From assembly GCF_027011145.1 (NCBI RefSeq), contig NZ_JALVAO010000068.1, positions 1 to 43,796 of the forward strand: a stretch of 43,796 bases of DNA. The letters are read 5' to 3'. Below are positions 1-9,249 of the stretch, one piece after another. The position numbers were made by a program, and so were the translations under genes. Origin of the DNA: Thermococcus sp. (GTDB lineage Archaea; Methanobacteriota_B; Thermococci; Thermococcales; Thermococcaceae). Within the stretch, counting starts at the first letter, position 1. Every line of letters starts with the position of its first letter. A model generated the notes under the pieces. The model made no database searches and was not told the origin of the DNA. It saw only the letters and a list, made by a program, of their open reading frames with translations.

Positions 1-125
1 GGCACGGCGGCCATAGCGGCGGGGTTACACCCGGTCTCGTTTCGACCCCGGAAGTTAAGCCCGCCAGCGTTCCCGGGTGTACTGCCCTCCGGGAGGGGGC
101 GGGAAACCGGGAACGCCGCCGGCCA
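1..125 (+). rRNA. rrf: 5S ribosomal RNA
   Basis: The window opens with a 5S rRNA. The first bases (GGC, a bulged A, CGGCGGC) pair with the 3' end (GCCGCCG then GCC at 122-124), giving the closing helix I. The interior carries the conserved archaeal stretch around CCCGGAAGTTAAGCCCG and the G-rich helix IV/V region near 85-110. The length of about 124 nt fits archaeal 5S. No tRNA follows it, and no 16S/23S is present, so it is either a stand-alone 5S gene or the end of a unit to the left. The exact ends are estimated from pairing. Confidence 0.95.
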
Positions 126-154
126 CTAACTTTCTCTCGTAATCACCTACACAA

Positions 155-168
155 AAGCTATTTAAGAT
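155..168 (+). promoter_or_regulatory. putative TATA box for the coiled-coil gene at 199
   Basis: The A/T-rich CTATTTAAGA motif, preceded by an A/G-rich ACAAAAG stretch like an archaeal BRE, sits about 35-40 bp before the ATG at 199. This is the expected distance for a short leader. Confidence 0.45.
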
Positions 169-198
169 TCTGAGAGCTATTTTTTACGGTCGGTAGTT

Positions 199-1236
199 AT
201 GCTCAAGAAGTCATCAAAGGGCAGGCTTACATGGGACTACATTCGGGACAGACATTCCGAGGTTATTGAGGAGTTGAAGACCCTCCGCAACTGGGATGAG
301 GTTAAGTCGGCTATTCCCGAGTCTGAAACCATTGGTGACTACTCCCTTCTTGCTCTTGAGGCAATTTCCGCCGTTATAAGGGAGCTCAGGATTGAACGCT
401 CCTTTCTCAGCGAGAAAATCGAGAACTTAAGCAGAAAAATCGAGGAGCTTGGCACTTCACACAGGGAGCTAAGTTACTCCGTTGATAAAAGGTTGAAGGA
501 GCTTGAGGGAAGAATTTCCGAGCTCGAGCAGAGAACTCTCTTCCTTGAGGGAGTTGAGGCCATAGTCCCGAGAATGAACGAGCTGGAAGAAAAGCTTGAC
601 CGCCTTCCTGCAGAGCTCTTTAAACGAATCGAGGAAACCTACGGCAAAAAAGCTGATGAACACCTTCGCAAACTTGTTGAGGAGAAAGTTGAAGAGCTCA
701 GGGAGGAACTCAAGCGTGAGGTTTTTGGAATAAGCATTGACTTGGCCAAAGCCCTTCGGGAGCTCCAGGGACACTACGAGGAGCTCGTGGAGGAGAACGT
801 CCGGCTCAGGTCCCTCGCCAAAGAAAACGAGAAGCTCAGAAAGAGGCTCGTGGAGAGGGAGCGTGAACTTGAGGAGCTCAAGAAGAGGCTCGTGGTTTTC
901 CAGGAGATGGCCAAGCGCGTTGATGCACTCAGCGAGAAGATAAGCAAATACGAGGAGAAGCTTAAGGAAATCAGGACTATTGAGAAGGAGCTCGTCTCTC
1001 TAACCGGCGCAAAGGATGCCCTCTCTGCAATTGAAGTTATAAAGAGCGAGTTCATACCAAAATCAAAGTTCGAGAAGACACTAACTGAGATAAAGTCCCT
1101 TCTGGCTGAGGCTGAATCATTAAAGGACGAAAACGAACGTCTGAGACGTGAAAACGAGAAGCTCAAGGAGGCCCTCAAAACACTGCTCCAGGAGAAACTT
1201 GGGGAGGAGTCATCTCTCGAGCATGACGAGTCTTGA
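199..1236 (+). CDS. coiled-coil protein, function unknown
   Basis: A 345-residue, soluble, very charged protein. After about 60 residues that look globular (start MLKKSSKGRLTWDYIRD), nearly the whole chain is E/K/L-rich heptad sequence typical of long coiled coils (roughly residues 65-330). There is no signal peptide, membrane segment or catalytic motif. It could be a structural or scaffolding protein resembling the coiled-coil parts of SMC-like proteins, but no ATPase head is present. Its 3' end overlaps the convergent HEAT-repeat gene by 27 bp. I do not recognise a named family. Confidence 0.8.
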   Translation: MLKKSSKGRLTWDYIRDRHSEVIEELKTLRNWDEVKSAIPESETIGDYSLLALEAISAVIRELRIERSFLSEKIENLSRKIEELGTSHRELSYSVDKRLKELEGRISELEQRTLFLEGVEAIVPRMNELEEKLDRLPAELFKRIEETYGKKADEHLRKLVEEKVEELREELKREVFGISIDLAKALRELQGHYEELVEENVRLRSLAKENEKLRKRLVERERELEELKKRLVVFQEMAKRVDALSEKISKYEEKLKEIRTIEKELVSLTGAKDALSAIEVIKSEFIPKSKFEKTLTEIKSLLAEAESLKDENERLRRENEKLKEALKTLLQEKLGEESSLEHDES

Positions 1237-1953
1237 AAATCCCTCTTTAAGCTTTTTCTGAACTAGTTCACTTTTGTCGTCCGTTATCTCCCCGAGCTTT
1301 GACATAACTATTTTTCTCATCTTCTCGTTCTTCTCCCCGAGAGCAACTAGGGTCTCGACGGCACTCGCGCGCACGAGCTCGTTCTTGTCGTGAAGGAGAG
1401 CGAAGAGCTTTGGCAGGAAGGGGGTTATGTACTTCATCCCGTTCTCGCTCAAGGCGAGGATGAAGTTAAGGGCCGCGAGCTTATCGGAGGTTTCCTTTGA
1501 GGTGAGCATGAAGCTTATGTCCCTGAAAACGTTGCCGAGCAGGCTGGGCCTGACGCGCATTATCTCCTCCAGAACGTAGGTCGCGTTCACCTTTATTTTC
1601 GGGTCACCGACGCGGTAGTTGGCGAATATCACCGGTACTACCTTCGAAACTTTCTCCGGGGCCACATCTGCTAGGACGCCAAAGGCCCTCGCTATCTCTT
1701 GGGTTAATGGAACCGCCTCACTCTTCCTGAGCATGACCATGAGCTTTGTTATCAGGGAGTCGTGTAGCTCCGGCATGTCCCTGAGTACTTCAACGACAAC
1801 CTTAAGGGCGTTCTTCTGGACCGTCCAGAGATCATCATCAAGGAGCTCTATGACCTCCTTTAGAAACTCCTTGTTGACTGTTGCCCGCGCTATAACCTCC
1901 TGGAGCCTATCGCCCGTCGCCAGTGCCTCCCTAAGGTCGAACTCCTCTTCCAT
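1210..1953 (-). CDS. HEAT-repeat protein
   Basis: An all-helical protein of about 247 residues made of tandem HEAT-like repeats of roughly 38-40 residues. Recurring patterns such as DDDLWTVQKNALKVVVEVL, DPKIKVNATYVLEEIM and DKNELVRASAVETLVALGE are each a helix pair with the D/N-E-x-V-R/K turn. Such proteins are protein-binding scaffolds; the partner is unknown. An ATG at 1965 would sit almost at the predicted transcription start. The ATG at 1953, preceded by GGTGG five bases upstream, is therefore the better start. It converges on the coiled-coil gene at 199. Confidence 0.85.
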   Translation of the reverse strand: MEEEFDLREALATGDRLQEVIARATVNKEFLKEVIELLDDDLWTVQKNALKVVVEVLRDMPELHDSLITKLMVMLRKSEAVPLTQEIARAFGVLADVAPEKVSKVVPVIFANYRVGDPKIKVNATYVLEEIMRVRPSLLGNVFRDISFMLTSKETSDKLAALNFILALSENGMKYITPFLPKLFALLHDKNELVRASAVETLVALGEKNEKMRKIVMSKLGEITDDKSELVQKKLKEGFSRLVMLER

Positions 1954-1978
1954 TCTATCCACCATGAAAAATACCGCA

Positions 1979-1994
1979 AAGATTTATATAAGCT
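1979..1994. promoter_or_regulatory. shared palindromic TATA box between divergent genes
   Basis: The sequence TTATATAA at 1984-1991 is a perfect 8-bp palindrome lying between two divergent genes with starts at 1953 (minus) and 2023 (plus). Each start is about 30-35 bp away, so one TATA could serve both directions. No second convincing TATA is seen in the gap. Confidence 0.6.
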
Positions 1995-2022
1995 TTTCAC
2001 CACTCCTTTTTGGGGATTGACC

Positions 2023-3294
2023 ATGAAGCAGAGAGTTCCAGTGATTTTGGTAATTTTGGTGGCGTTTCTTTTCCTGGGAAGTGTCTCGGCGTCCGGCACG
2101 GTGATGTGGAAGGGAACCGTGTGTGAAAACGTTAAATACCAGAAAAGCATTGAAGCCGTTGCTCTGACAAATGATTCAGTATACGTTGCCTGTTCGTACA
2201 GGCAGGTTGTCAACTCATCTGGCCTTATAGAGGTGTATTATCTCGGTTTCCTTTCGGCATTCTCCCAGAACGGAACTAAGCTGTGGCAGAACTCCTCAGG
2301 ATATACCGTCAAGCTGGTTCCCTATAAAAATGGTGTTATAGCAGGGAGTTTTGGGGCACTGGTGGAGTTCAACAAGGATGGTCGGATTGTTAGTATGTAC
2401 AACCCGCTCGACAAGCTCTATGATTTTGTAATCTCAGGGGACGTTGCTTATGTTGGGGACGGCGATTTCTATGTGCAGAACGGTACTCACTACCTAAAGG
2501 GCCATCTCTACGCTGTGAAACTGGGGAAGAACTTCACCGGGATTTGGAACGTCACATTGAAGGACATGATTACCCGCGTTAGAGTTGGAAACGGGGTCAT
2601 CTATGCGAGCTCAGGCTTCCCGTCTGGCTATGTTGGAAGCTTCCAGTTCGGTTCCCTGTATGGAATTTCTCCCCAAGGAAAGCTTCTCTGGAACATTACC
2701 TTTGGCCACTGGGTCAGGGACTTGGAAACATGGAAGGGCAACGCCGTCCTTGGGACCGGCTGGGACAACTCGAAGGGCCGTCTCTATGTGGTTTCCCCGG
2801 CTGGAAAGGTGCTCCTCAACGAGAGCCTTTTCTACACAGAGGACATACTCGTTCTCAACGATACCGCCTATATTGGTGGCTTTAACGGTAAGAACGGGAC
2901 GCTCGTTGCCGTTGAGTTGCCCTCCGGAAAAGTCCTCTGGAAGAGGGAGTTCCCATACCGCGTGAAGGTCCTTGCATACACTGACGGCGTCCTTTTAGCG
3001 GGTATCGGAAAGTTCCAGAGCAAAACCGAGAACGGCACGACCTATGTTTACAGCGTCGGCAGTCTCTACGCCATCAGCCCTGAGGACGGAAAAACGCTCG
3101 GCGTGCTACCAAACACGGGCTACGTGAGGAGCATAGCGGTTAATGGCAACAAAGCCGTAGTCGGAACCGCCAGCTCAACTTTCTACGTGGTCGACGTTGA
3201 TTCCATGAAGGGGAGCAAAAACTCAAACTCGATTTGCGGGCCCGGGTTGATTGTCCTCCTGGCCATCGTTGTGCTGTGGAGGAGGCTCACATAG
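2023..3294 (+). CDS. secreted PQQ-like beta-propeller protein with CGP-CTERM anchor
   Basis: A surface protein of about 423 residues. The N-terminus (MKQRVPVILVILVAFLFLG) is a Sec signal peptide. The body has repeated blades of the PQQ/quinoprotein kind, with recurring 'ISPxGKxLW', 'GxLYxVSPAGKVLLN' and 'VELPSGKVLWKREF' units, and many N-x-S/T sequons. The C-terminus is SICGPGLIVLLAIVVLWRR: a CGP tripeptide, a hydrophobic segment and a basic end. This matches the CGP-CTERM signal of Thermococcaceae, which is thought to direct processing and lipid anchoring at the cysteine. The start at 2023 is chosen because a GGGG motif precedes it by 7 bases; a TTG at 2017 would sit on that motif. The substrate or ligand is unknown. 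Confidence 0.85.
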   Translation: MKQRVPVILVILVAFLFLGSVSASGTVMWKGTVCENVKYQKSIEAVALTNDSVYVACSYRQVVNSSGLIEVYYLGFLSAFSQNGTKLWQNSSGYTVKLVPYKNGVIAGSFGALVEFNKDGRIVSMYNPLDKLYDFVISGDVAYVGDGDFYVQNGTHYLKGHLYAVKLGKNFTGIWNVTLKDMITRVRVGNGVIYASSGFPSGYVGSFQFGSLYGISPQGKLLWNITFGHWVRDLETWKGNAVLGTGWDNSKGRLYVVSPAGKVLLNESLFYTEDILVLNDTAYIGGFNGKNGTLVAVELPSGKVLWKREFPYRVKVLAYTDGVLLAGIGKFQSKTENGTTYVYSVGSLYAISPEDGKTLGVLPNTGYVRSIAVNGNKAVVGTASSTFYVVDVDSMKGSKNSNSICGPGLIVLLAIVVLWRRLT

Positions 3295-4312
3295 AAACGA
3301 GGCCGTATTCGATTAGTTTGTTCACTATTTTTCTTCCCTCCCTCGTGAGGTCGACCACTTTTCTTATCATGACAATCTTGAGGAGTCCCTTGTCTATCAT
3401 CCTGTCGTAGATTTCCTCGATTTCCCTCTCGCTGAGGCCAAGGAACTGGTGTATCTCGAGTGGGTTGAGGCCGGAGTAGAGCGCCATGAGGATTTGCTTC
3501 TCAGTCTCGTCGAGGCTCTCCAGTTCCTTCAGTTCCTTCTCCATTACCTCCTTGAACTCCGCTTGGAGCGTCGGGAACTCCTTTGAGACCTTCATGATAA
3601 ACTCGAAGTAACCGGGAATGTACTTGAGCAGGTAGCGCAGGATAAAGAGCCTTGTCTTCTTCTCGGGAATGTAAAGGTACGACGTTACAGTCTCGTTTAT
3701 GTAGAAGTGTTTTATCTTCCAGGCCTGGACCTTCTTGCCGTCCATGTCAACTTCCTCAACGTCCATATCCTCGACGTCCGAGAAGATGGGAATCGGCCTC
3801 ATGTCAGGGTCAAGGACAACTATGTTTCTCTCAGTTGTTCCTTTCTTTGCAGACTTAACAGAGACTATCCTAAGGGAACCGTCCTGCCATTTGGATTCCA
3901 TGTTTATTGCCCCGCCCTTAATCCTCGCCAGCTGTATTCTCACGGCCTTTCCGTTTATGAGAGTCTCGAAAATAGTATGAACAAACTCCTTGAACTTCTT
4001 CTCGTCATAGATGAGAAGGTTATCTCCAATTGTCAAAATCAGTGTAAGCTCGCCCCTTCCAGGGACGTAAAACTTCATACCAAAATGTTCTTTTTCAGGA
4101 TTGAGCTTATAATTGTCGGGAACGTTAACTGCTAAATCAGAAAGACTCGAAAATGGAAAGCTGTCTTCACCAACTACTTCACCCATACGGAGATACTTCA
4201 AAATAACCCTGTCATGTTGAATAATTCCAAGTGCATCACGCCAGTTAATTCTACCCGAGCCTTTCCACGAGGAGATAATTGCTACTTTAACTCTTGTTTC
4301 TGTCACCGACAT
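3287..4312 (-). CDS. cheF: CheF, archaeal taxis protein linking Che system to the archaellum
   Basis: A 341-residue protein of the archaea-specific CheF family (DUF439). In Halobacterium, CheF proteins bind CheY, CheD/CheC and the archaellum accessory proteins, and connect chemotaxis signalling to the motor. The N-terminal two thirds (about 1-240) form the CheF domain, with beta-rich segments such as INWRDALGIIQHDRVILKYL. The C-terminal 90 residues look like a winged helix (ETEKQILMALYSGLNPLEIHQFLGLSEREIEEIYDRM and so on). It is the last gene of the che operon, 18 bp after the membrane coiled-coil gene, and its end overlaps the convergent propeller gene by 8 bp. An SD-like GGAAGTGA precedes the ATG. 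Confidence 0.9.
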   Translation of the reverse strand: MSVTETRVKVAIISSWKGSGRINWRDALGIIQHDRVILKYLRMGEVVGEDSFPFSSLSDLAVNVPDNYKLNPEKEHFGMKFYVPGRGELTLILTIGDNLLIYDEKKFKEFVHTIFETLINGKAVRIQLARIKGGAINMESKWQDGSLRIVSVKSAKKGTTERNIVVLDPDMRPIPIFSDVEDMDVEEVDMDGKKVQAWKIKHFYINETVTSYLYIPEKKTRLFILRYLLKYIPGYFEFIMKVSKEFPTLQAEFKEVMEKELKELESLDETEKQILMALYSGLNPLEIHQFLGLSEREIEEIYDRMIDKGLLKIVMIRKVVDLTREGRKIVNKLIEYGLVSM

Positions 4313-4330
4313 AGGCCATCACTTCCGCCC

Positions 4331-5071
4331 TCATGTGAGGGCCTGACATTCTTCAAGCTGTCTTTCTAGCTTTTCTACCTTCGCCCGGAGCTTCTCGCAT
4401 TCTTGAGATAGCTTTACTTCGAGAGGTGTTACCGCAGGGTTTCCCCCACGAGAGGCTATTAGTTCATCTAAAATACTTATCGCACTATTGATACTGCTTG
4501 TCATTTTTATAAGTGCCTCTTCTGGTGGAAGCTTTATAGTGCTTTTTCCATCTTTGCTCTTTATTGTAATGGGCAGTTTAGTTCTCGCAACATATGCAAT
4601 TGCTTGATTGAGTTTTTCTTTGTCTTTCGGACTTGGGAAACGTGCGAGCCATAGTCGCTTAAACTCGTCTAGCTCACCTAAAACTTTCATCAAAAATGCA
4701 TTGTATTCATCTTCACTTATGTAGCCGAGGGTATAGCCCCTAGCCACATCAAGAAGCATTAGTAGTCTTTCCTTTTTGTGCCTTGCTTCATCAAGAACTT
4801 TCTGAACCTTTTCGTCAATAACTTGCCGGAGCTTTTTTATAAGTTCATCTTCGTTAATCCCCGAGACGCTCATTTGTTTCTTTTCTTCCTTTGGGAGTGT
4901 TTTTGGTTCCTCTTTCCTTTTTACTGGACTTTCACTCTTAAGCTCTCGTTCCAATAGAGTTGCATAAAGCTCGCCTATCTGGTTACTTACTGCGTTTGTG
5001 ATTAGGTATGCTGTAATTACCATGCCGAGCAACACTACAATCGAGATAATTGCAACCATTATCCAGTCCAT
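4331..5071 (-). CDS. membrane-anchored coiled-coil protein of the che operon, function unknown
   Basis: A 246-residue protein with one N-terminal membrane helix (about residues 4-26, MVAIISIVVLLGMVITAYLI) and no cleavable signal. A charged linker (KSESPVKRKEEPKTLPKEEKK) and helical segments follow, ending in a short C-terminal coiled coil (CEKLRAKVEKLERQLEEC) flanked by two cysteines. It lies between the Cache MCP and cheF with a strong GGAGGTGA site before ATG, so it is co-transcribed with chemotaxis genes. It resembles no chemotaxis protein I can name. A membrane scaffold placing CheF or receptors near the motor is only a guess. Confidence 0.75.
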   Translation of the reverse strand: MDWIMVAIISIVVLLGMVITAYLITNAVSNQIGELYATLLERELKSESPVKRKEEPKTLPKEEKKQMSVSGINEDELIKKLRQVIDEKVQKVLDEARHKKERLLMLLDVARGYTLGYISEDEYNAFLMKVLGELDEFKRLWLARFPSPKDKEKLNQAIAYVARTKLPITIKSKDGKSTIKLPPEEALIKMTSSINSAISILDELIASRGGNPAVTPLEVKLSQECEKLRAKVEKLERQLEECQALT

Positions 5072-5112
5072 GTTCTCACCTCCGAAAGGTTAATGGGTAA
5101 AAATGAAAAAGT

Positions 5113-7356
5113 CTAAAGTCTGAACTTACTGATGATGCTTCTGAGCTGTTGAACAATGTTCTTGAGGTCATTGGCGGCTCTTTCAAGCTCTTCAGTAGCT
5201 GCGGTTTGTTCTTCAACTGCTGAGCTGACCTCTTCAGCAGAAGCTGTTGTTTCTTCAGCACTTGCAGCTAAGTTTTCCAATGCCCTTAGAGCCTTTTCCA
5301 CTTCTTCTTGGGTGCGAATAATCTGTTCTTTAACTTCTCCCATCCTGCCACTGGCTTCTTGTAAGAGATCGGCAATATTCGTGAGGTATGTTATTGTTTC
5401 CCTGAGTGTTTCTGCGCTCTCGCCAACAACTTGAACACCTTTCTCCGTGCTCTCTACCGCGTCTTTGATTTCTGCTGTAATCTGGTCTATGATATTCTTA
5501 ATGTTGTCCGCGGCCTGTTTACTCTCCTCGGCCAGCTTTCTGATCTCTTGAGCGACGACTGCAAACCCTCTACCTGCCTCTCCAGCACGAGCGGCCTCGA
5601 TAGCCGCATTCAAGGCGAGCAAATTCGTCTGCTCGGCAATGTTGGTGATAACATCAGTAATCTCCTCAATGCTCCTGCTCATCTCTGCAACCTTTGTAAC
5701 TGCATGCTCAATCTTGCTCATGGTTTCCTGTATACTCTCTATCTGCTGGGCTGAGATTTCACTCTTCTCCCTGCCTTCAGTTGCTATGTTAACTACCTCG
5801 CTTACAGCTCCCTCGAACTCCTCCATTGCTCTAACGCTTTCTGCGCTTGTTTCAGCGACAAAGCGCATTCCTTCGGTTATCTCGTTAATGCTCTCCTGTT
5901 GCCTCTGTGCTTCGATACTAACTTGCTGAACAGCTTCGTTTACCTGAGTGATGGCCTCAGTAACGTCCGAGGCAATCTTTGCCAGAACGTTGGCCCTCTC
6001 CTCAAGGGTGTCGGTGACCTGAACAATTTCCCCAATGAGGCTCTTGAGTTTGTGAGTTGTGTCCCTAAGGTCCTCTAGAATTTCCTTGAGTTCCCCTTTA
6101 GCTTCCATACTTAATCCGTTGCTTAAGTCACCCTCTGCCAAACGCTCGAGTTTTGTGGCGATTGTGTTCAAGGTCCCAACGAGGTCCTTGCCAACTGCTT
6201 CGAAGGCCTTGATAAGTGCTCCAATTTCATCATTCTCAAGGTACCTAACCTCTTTGAGTTTTCTGTTCACTTCGCTAAGTCTACCCTCGGCCAGAGCTTG
6301 AGCAACTTCACTGAGCTTCTGGAGGGGCTTGAGTGAACTGGATACCATTTTATAGGACAGACCAGCCAAGACTGCTGACATTGCAAGGATTATTATGGTG
6401 AGGTATATAGCCGATTTCTTTGTAGCTTCGCGCGTGTCGTCAACTGCTTTTATTATCCCTGCACTTATCTCATCGACGGGAACCTTGGCAAACACATACC
6501 ATCCAGTCTCTGGTATCTTGACTCCTCCTGCTACCGCTCTAACTCCCCTAAAGGTGTAGATTGTCGTCGCTTCTTTAACCCCACTTTTAATTATGTCAGC
6601 TACAGGTTTTACTGTGGAAAGATTGAAAACGTTGAGTTTCATCTCTATGTTTGGGTCTGGGTGCATTATGACGAGTCCATCTGGAGCAACAACATATGCG
6701 TATCCTGTTTCCCCAATCTTGACTTTCTTAATCTCTTGGGAGAGTGTGTCAATATAAACGTCCAAACCAACGACACCGATGAGTTTACCGTTGAGATACA
6801 CGGGGACTGCGTACGTTATTACCCATTTTCCACTAGATGCATCTTTATATGGCTTGCTCCAGACAGGTCCCTTTTTTTCAACGGCAGCCTGATACCACGG
6901 TCTTTTTCTAGGATCGTATCCTTGTGGAAGTTGCTGATTGGGATATATGTACATGTTGCCGTTTACATCTCCAAAGTAGACTGCGCTTAGATTAGGTTCA
7001 GCTTTGGCTATTGCTTGAAAGTCCTCCAAGAGAATAGGCCTCAACTTGTCGGAATATCCGGGTTCTCCAAACTTTACTCCCTCGCTGTTTAGCTCTTGAA
7101 CTGACTGCACAACTAATGTCTGAGTAGTTTTCCCGAGAACTTCAACTTCTCTCAAGAATCCACTGAACTGGTTTGCCAATGCTTGGGCCTTTGCCAGAAC
7201 CATTGCTCGAGCTTCCTGATCTATTTCTGGTGCTAATTTTTCCTGTATTATGTCGCTGGTGTGGTTTCCTGTGTAGAGCATCATTGCACTAGCTACAACT
7301 GTTACCAGCAACAAGGCCACAACGACGGTGCCCACAATTTTTGTCTTAAAGTTCAT
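5113..7356 (-). CDS. mcp: methyl-accepting chemotaxis protein with extracellular dCache domain
   Basis: A 747-residue transmembrane chemoreceptor. Order: TM1 (about 7-29), extracellular double-Cache sensor (about 35-305, with [20 protein letters not shown] and [12 protein letters not shown] typical of dCache), TM2 (about 313-335), HAMP region (about 337-455), then the helical signalling hairpin. The hairpin tip carries the conserved [22 protein letters not shown], which binds CheW/CheA. Glu/Gln-rich heptads on either side are candidate methylation sites for CheR/CheB. dCache domains usually bind small ligands such as amino acids; the ligand here cannot be read from the sequence. The ATG at 7356 is preceded by GGGGGTGG. 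Confidence 0.95.
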   Translation of the reverse strand: MNFKTKIVGTVVVALLLVTVVASAMMLYTGNHTSDIIQEKLAPEIDQEARAMVLAKAQALANQFSGFLREVEVLGKTTQTLVVQSVQELNSEGVKFGEPGYSDKLRPILLEDFQAIAKAEPNLSAVYFGDVNGNMYIYPNQQLPQGYDPRKRPWYQAAVEKKGPVWSKPYKDASSGKWVITYAVPVYLNGKLIGVVGLDVYIDTLSQEIKKVKIGETGYAYVVAPDGLVIMHPDPNIEMKLNVFNLSTVKPVADIIKSGVKEATTIYTFRGVRAVAGGVKIPETGWYVFAKVPVDEISAGIIKAVDDTREATKKSAIYLTIIILAMSAVLAGLSYKMVSSSLKPLQKLSEVAQALAEGRLSEVNRKLKEVRYLENDEIGALIKAFEAVGKDLVGTLNTIATKLERLAEGDLSNGLSMEAKGELKEILEDLRDTTHKLKSLIGEIVQVTDTLEERANVLAKIASDVTEAITQVNEAVQQVSIEAQRQQESINEITEGMRFVAETSAESVRAMEEFEGAVSEVVNIATEGREKSEISAQQIESIQETMSKIEHAVTKVAEMSRSIEEITDVITNIAEQTNLLALNAAIEAARAGEAGRGFAVVAQEIRKLAEESKQAADNIKNIIDQITAEIKDAVESTEKGVQVVGESAETLRETITYLTNIADLLQEASGRMGEVKEQIIRTQEEVEKALRALENLAASAEETTASAEEVSSAVEEQTAATEELERAANDLKNIVQQLRSIISKFRL

Positions 7357-7381
7357 GAAACCACCCCCGTGATTTGTTGAT

Positions 7382-7873
7382 TTAATAGATCTTTTCGATG
7401 ACTTTTCCGTTTGATACCCTTCTCATTCTCACTTTACCTGTTGAAAGATCGAGATAGATTGTTCTTCCACCTTTTCCACCGGTGTCTTCTGCAACCAACT
7501 TGATTCCATATTTTCTTAGCTCTCTCTTTGCCACCTCAACGTTTCTCCTGCCTATCATTAGTTTTTCATTCGAGATGTTTGTGAACATGTGAGCACCCCC
7601 AAAGAGCTTTGCTTCAGCTCTTCTCGGGTTTCCACCGAGCTTCTGAATGTCTCTGATGAGCAACTGAAGGCCGGTATCGACGTACTTGGCTGGGTTTCCC
7701 TTGTTACCGTAGTAGCTTGCCTCTGGCAACAGGGCGTGGAGTAAACCACCAACTTTGGTGAGCCTGTCGTAGAGGGTTATACCGACACAGCTACCCAATC
7801 CATAGGTGCTGATTATCCCCTCCTTCTTTCCCACGGCATAGTCGCCGATACCGACCTTTATCTCCATGGGCAA
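7382..7873 (-). CDS. cheD: CheD, chemoreceptor glutamine deamidase
   Basis: CheD of about 163 residues deamidates receptor glutamines and binds CheC. The catalytic triad is visible: Cys in [13 protein letters not shown], His in [11 protein letters not shown], and Thr in [16 protein letters not shown]. The first possible start is TTG at 7873, six bases after a GAGGGT site; an ATG at 7867 gives [10 protein letters not shown], but with poor SD spacing. I therefore favour TTG. It begins three bases after the stop of cheC2, which implies translational coupling and fits the known CheC-CheD partnership. Confidence 0.95.
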   Translation of the reverse strand: MPMEIKVGIGDYAVGKKEGIISTYGLGSCVGITLYDRLTKVGGLLHALLPEASYYGNKGNPAKYVDTGLQLLIRDIQKLGGNPRRAEAKLFGGAHMFTNISNEKLMIGRRNVEVAKRELRKYGIKLVAEDTGGKGGRTIYLDLSTGKVRMRRVSNGKVIEKIY

Positions 7874-7876
7874 GGT

Positions 7877-8620
7877 TCAACCCTCTGTTTTCTCAATTTC
7901 TTGTTTGGTTTCGTTTGATCTCTCCGGAGAATTTTCAACTTTGCTCTCTCTAATTTCTTCTCCAGGCTCAAGAGTTTCTTCAGGAGGAATTTCGGGTTCT
8001 ATATCTTTTACTTGAGCCTCAAGCTTTCCAACAAGTTTGTCAAAGGCATCTTTGGTAGGCACAAGGTAAAACAGACTTTCTATTCCCGTGTCCTTTTGAT
8101 AGAACCTCGTCTTGAACATGATGACCTCGGTGACGTCCCTTAAGTCGGGCCTTGAGAGTTCCTTTTCGATATCGTAGAGACTTTCGGCGGGCTTGGGCGG
8201 ACTCAATGAGACGGGTTCCTCGATGAGCTTGGCCAGTATGTCTGTGTAAACCGAAATCAGGATGTTGCCTATCTCCATTATGGCTGAGCGCCCCATTTCG
8301 TCTATGCCTTCATCTCCAGTGTCCATTCCTAAGAGCATTGAAACTAGAGATTTGGCGCTTTCTTTTGGAAACTGAAGTATGGTCAACCCTCTTAATCCCT
8401 CAGTTATATCAAACATTACTACAAAGCTGTTTTGAATACCCTTACTGGCTATTTCATGGAGAAACTTTGCCCTTGGGATCACACTAACAGATGGTGGTTC
8501 CATCTCTATCTCGCCTATCATGTTCGATAATGCAGTTAGGGCGTGGCTCATCGCTATGTTAGATGCTTCCCTGAATATGTCCTGATACCATTCCGAAAAC
8601 CAACTCTTGTGCTTGCTCAT
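7877..8620 (-). CDS. cheC2: CheC family CheY-phosphatase, second copy, with acidic tail
   Basis: A CheC-type phosphatase of 247 residues that removes phosphate from CheY and docks CheD. Both active-site helices are intact: E-A-S-N followed about 21 residues later by PP, and E-I-G-N followed 22 residues later by P. The last 40 residues form a charged, Pro/Glu-rich tail (PEIPPEETLEPGEE and onward) that ordinary CheC lacks. The ATG overlaps the TGA of cheC1 (ATGA), so the two are coupled. Confidence 0.92.
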   Translation of the reverse strand: MSKHKSWFSEWYQDIFREASNIAMSHALTALSNMIGEIEMEPPSVSVIPRAKFLHEIASKGIQNSFVVMFDITEGLRGLTILQFPKESAKSLVSMLLGMDTGDEGIDEMGRSAIMEIGNILISVYTDILAKLIEEPVSLSPPKPAESLYDIEKELSRPDLRDVTEVIMFKTRFYQKDTGIESLFYLVPTKDAFDKLVGKLEAQVKDIEPEIPPEETLEPGEEIRESKVENSPERSNETKQEIEKTEG

Positions 8621-9249
8621 ACGAATCCCCCCAACAGCGTTTCAACAATCTTCTTCATCGATGAGGGTTGAGGAATAATTGTAAAATGCTCCTTAAACTG
8701 GAGGTTTTCGATTTTTATTGTCGTCTGGAGTAGCATTGTATAGTCACAATTTCGTCCTATATCCGCCAGTGCAAAGTCAAGAATTGCGGGAGTAAAGTCA
8801 ATTGCCATCTCCGGTGGTGTCTGGTTGATTTCTGTTCCTAAAAACTCGCTGAGAGCATTGGCGAAGGCCGATATTAGAATGTTGCCGGCCTCCATTACAG
8901 CTGACTGGACCATCTCGTCGAACTCCTTTGTCGTTCCCGGCTCCTGACCCATCATGAGGTCAAACATTTTAAGTGCATCATCAAAATCCATGAAGAAGAA
9001 CGCATGCCCTTCAAAACCTCCGCTCAAACCGATATAGACAGCTATCTTTACGTCCTCCCCAACTTTCTCAGGGACTGCTTTTATGGAGGTAATCTCTATC
9101 TCCGGGACGGTTATGTTTACAGTTAGTCCAGTCATTGCACTGAGCGTGTCAGCTGCTCTGGAGGCACCTATGTTGAAGGTCTCCACCAGGGCGCTCTTCG
9201 CTATCTCGTCGAGGTTCTTGATGTACTCCTCGTAGTTCTCAGATTCCAC
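8617..9249 (-). CDS. cheC1: CheC family CheY-phosphatase, first copy
   Basis: A CheC-type phosphatase of about 210 residues with both catalytic helices (E-T-F-N then P about 22 residues on; E-A-G-N then PP about 22 residues on). It is close to the usual CheC length. A GTG at 9258 lies inside the GGAGGTGG site, so the GTG at 9249 (protein [12 protein letters not shown]) is the better start. Its 5' end overlaps cheA slightly and its 3' end overlaps cheC2 by 4 bp. Two adjacent CheC copies probably divide work between free phosphatase and CheD-binding roles. Confidence 0.92.
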   Translation of the reverse strand: MESENYEEYIKNLDEIAKSALVETFNIGASRAADTLSAMTGLTVNITVPEIEITSIKAVPEKVGEDVKIAVYIGLSGGFEGHAFFFMDFDDALKMFDLMMGQEPGTTKEFDEMVQSAVMEAGNILISAFANALSEFLGTEINQTPPEMAIDFTPAILDFALADIGRNCDYTMLLQTTIKIENLQFKEHFTIIPQPSSMKKIVETLLGGFV

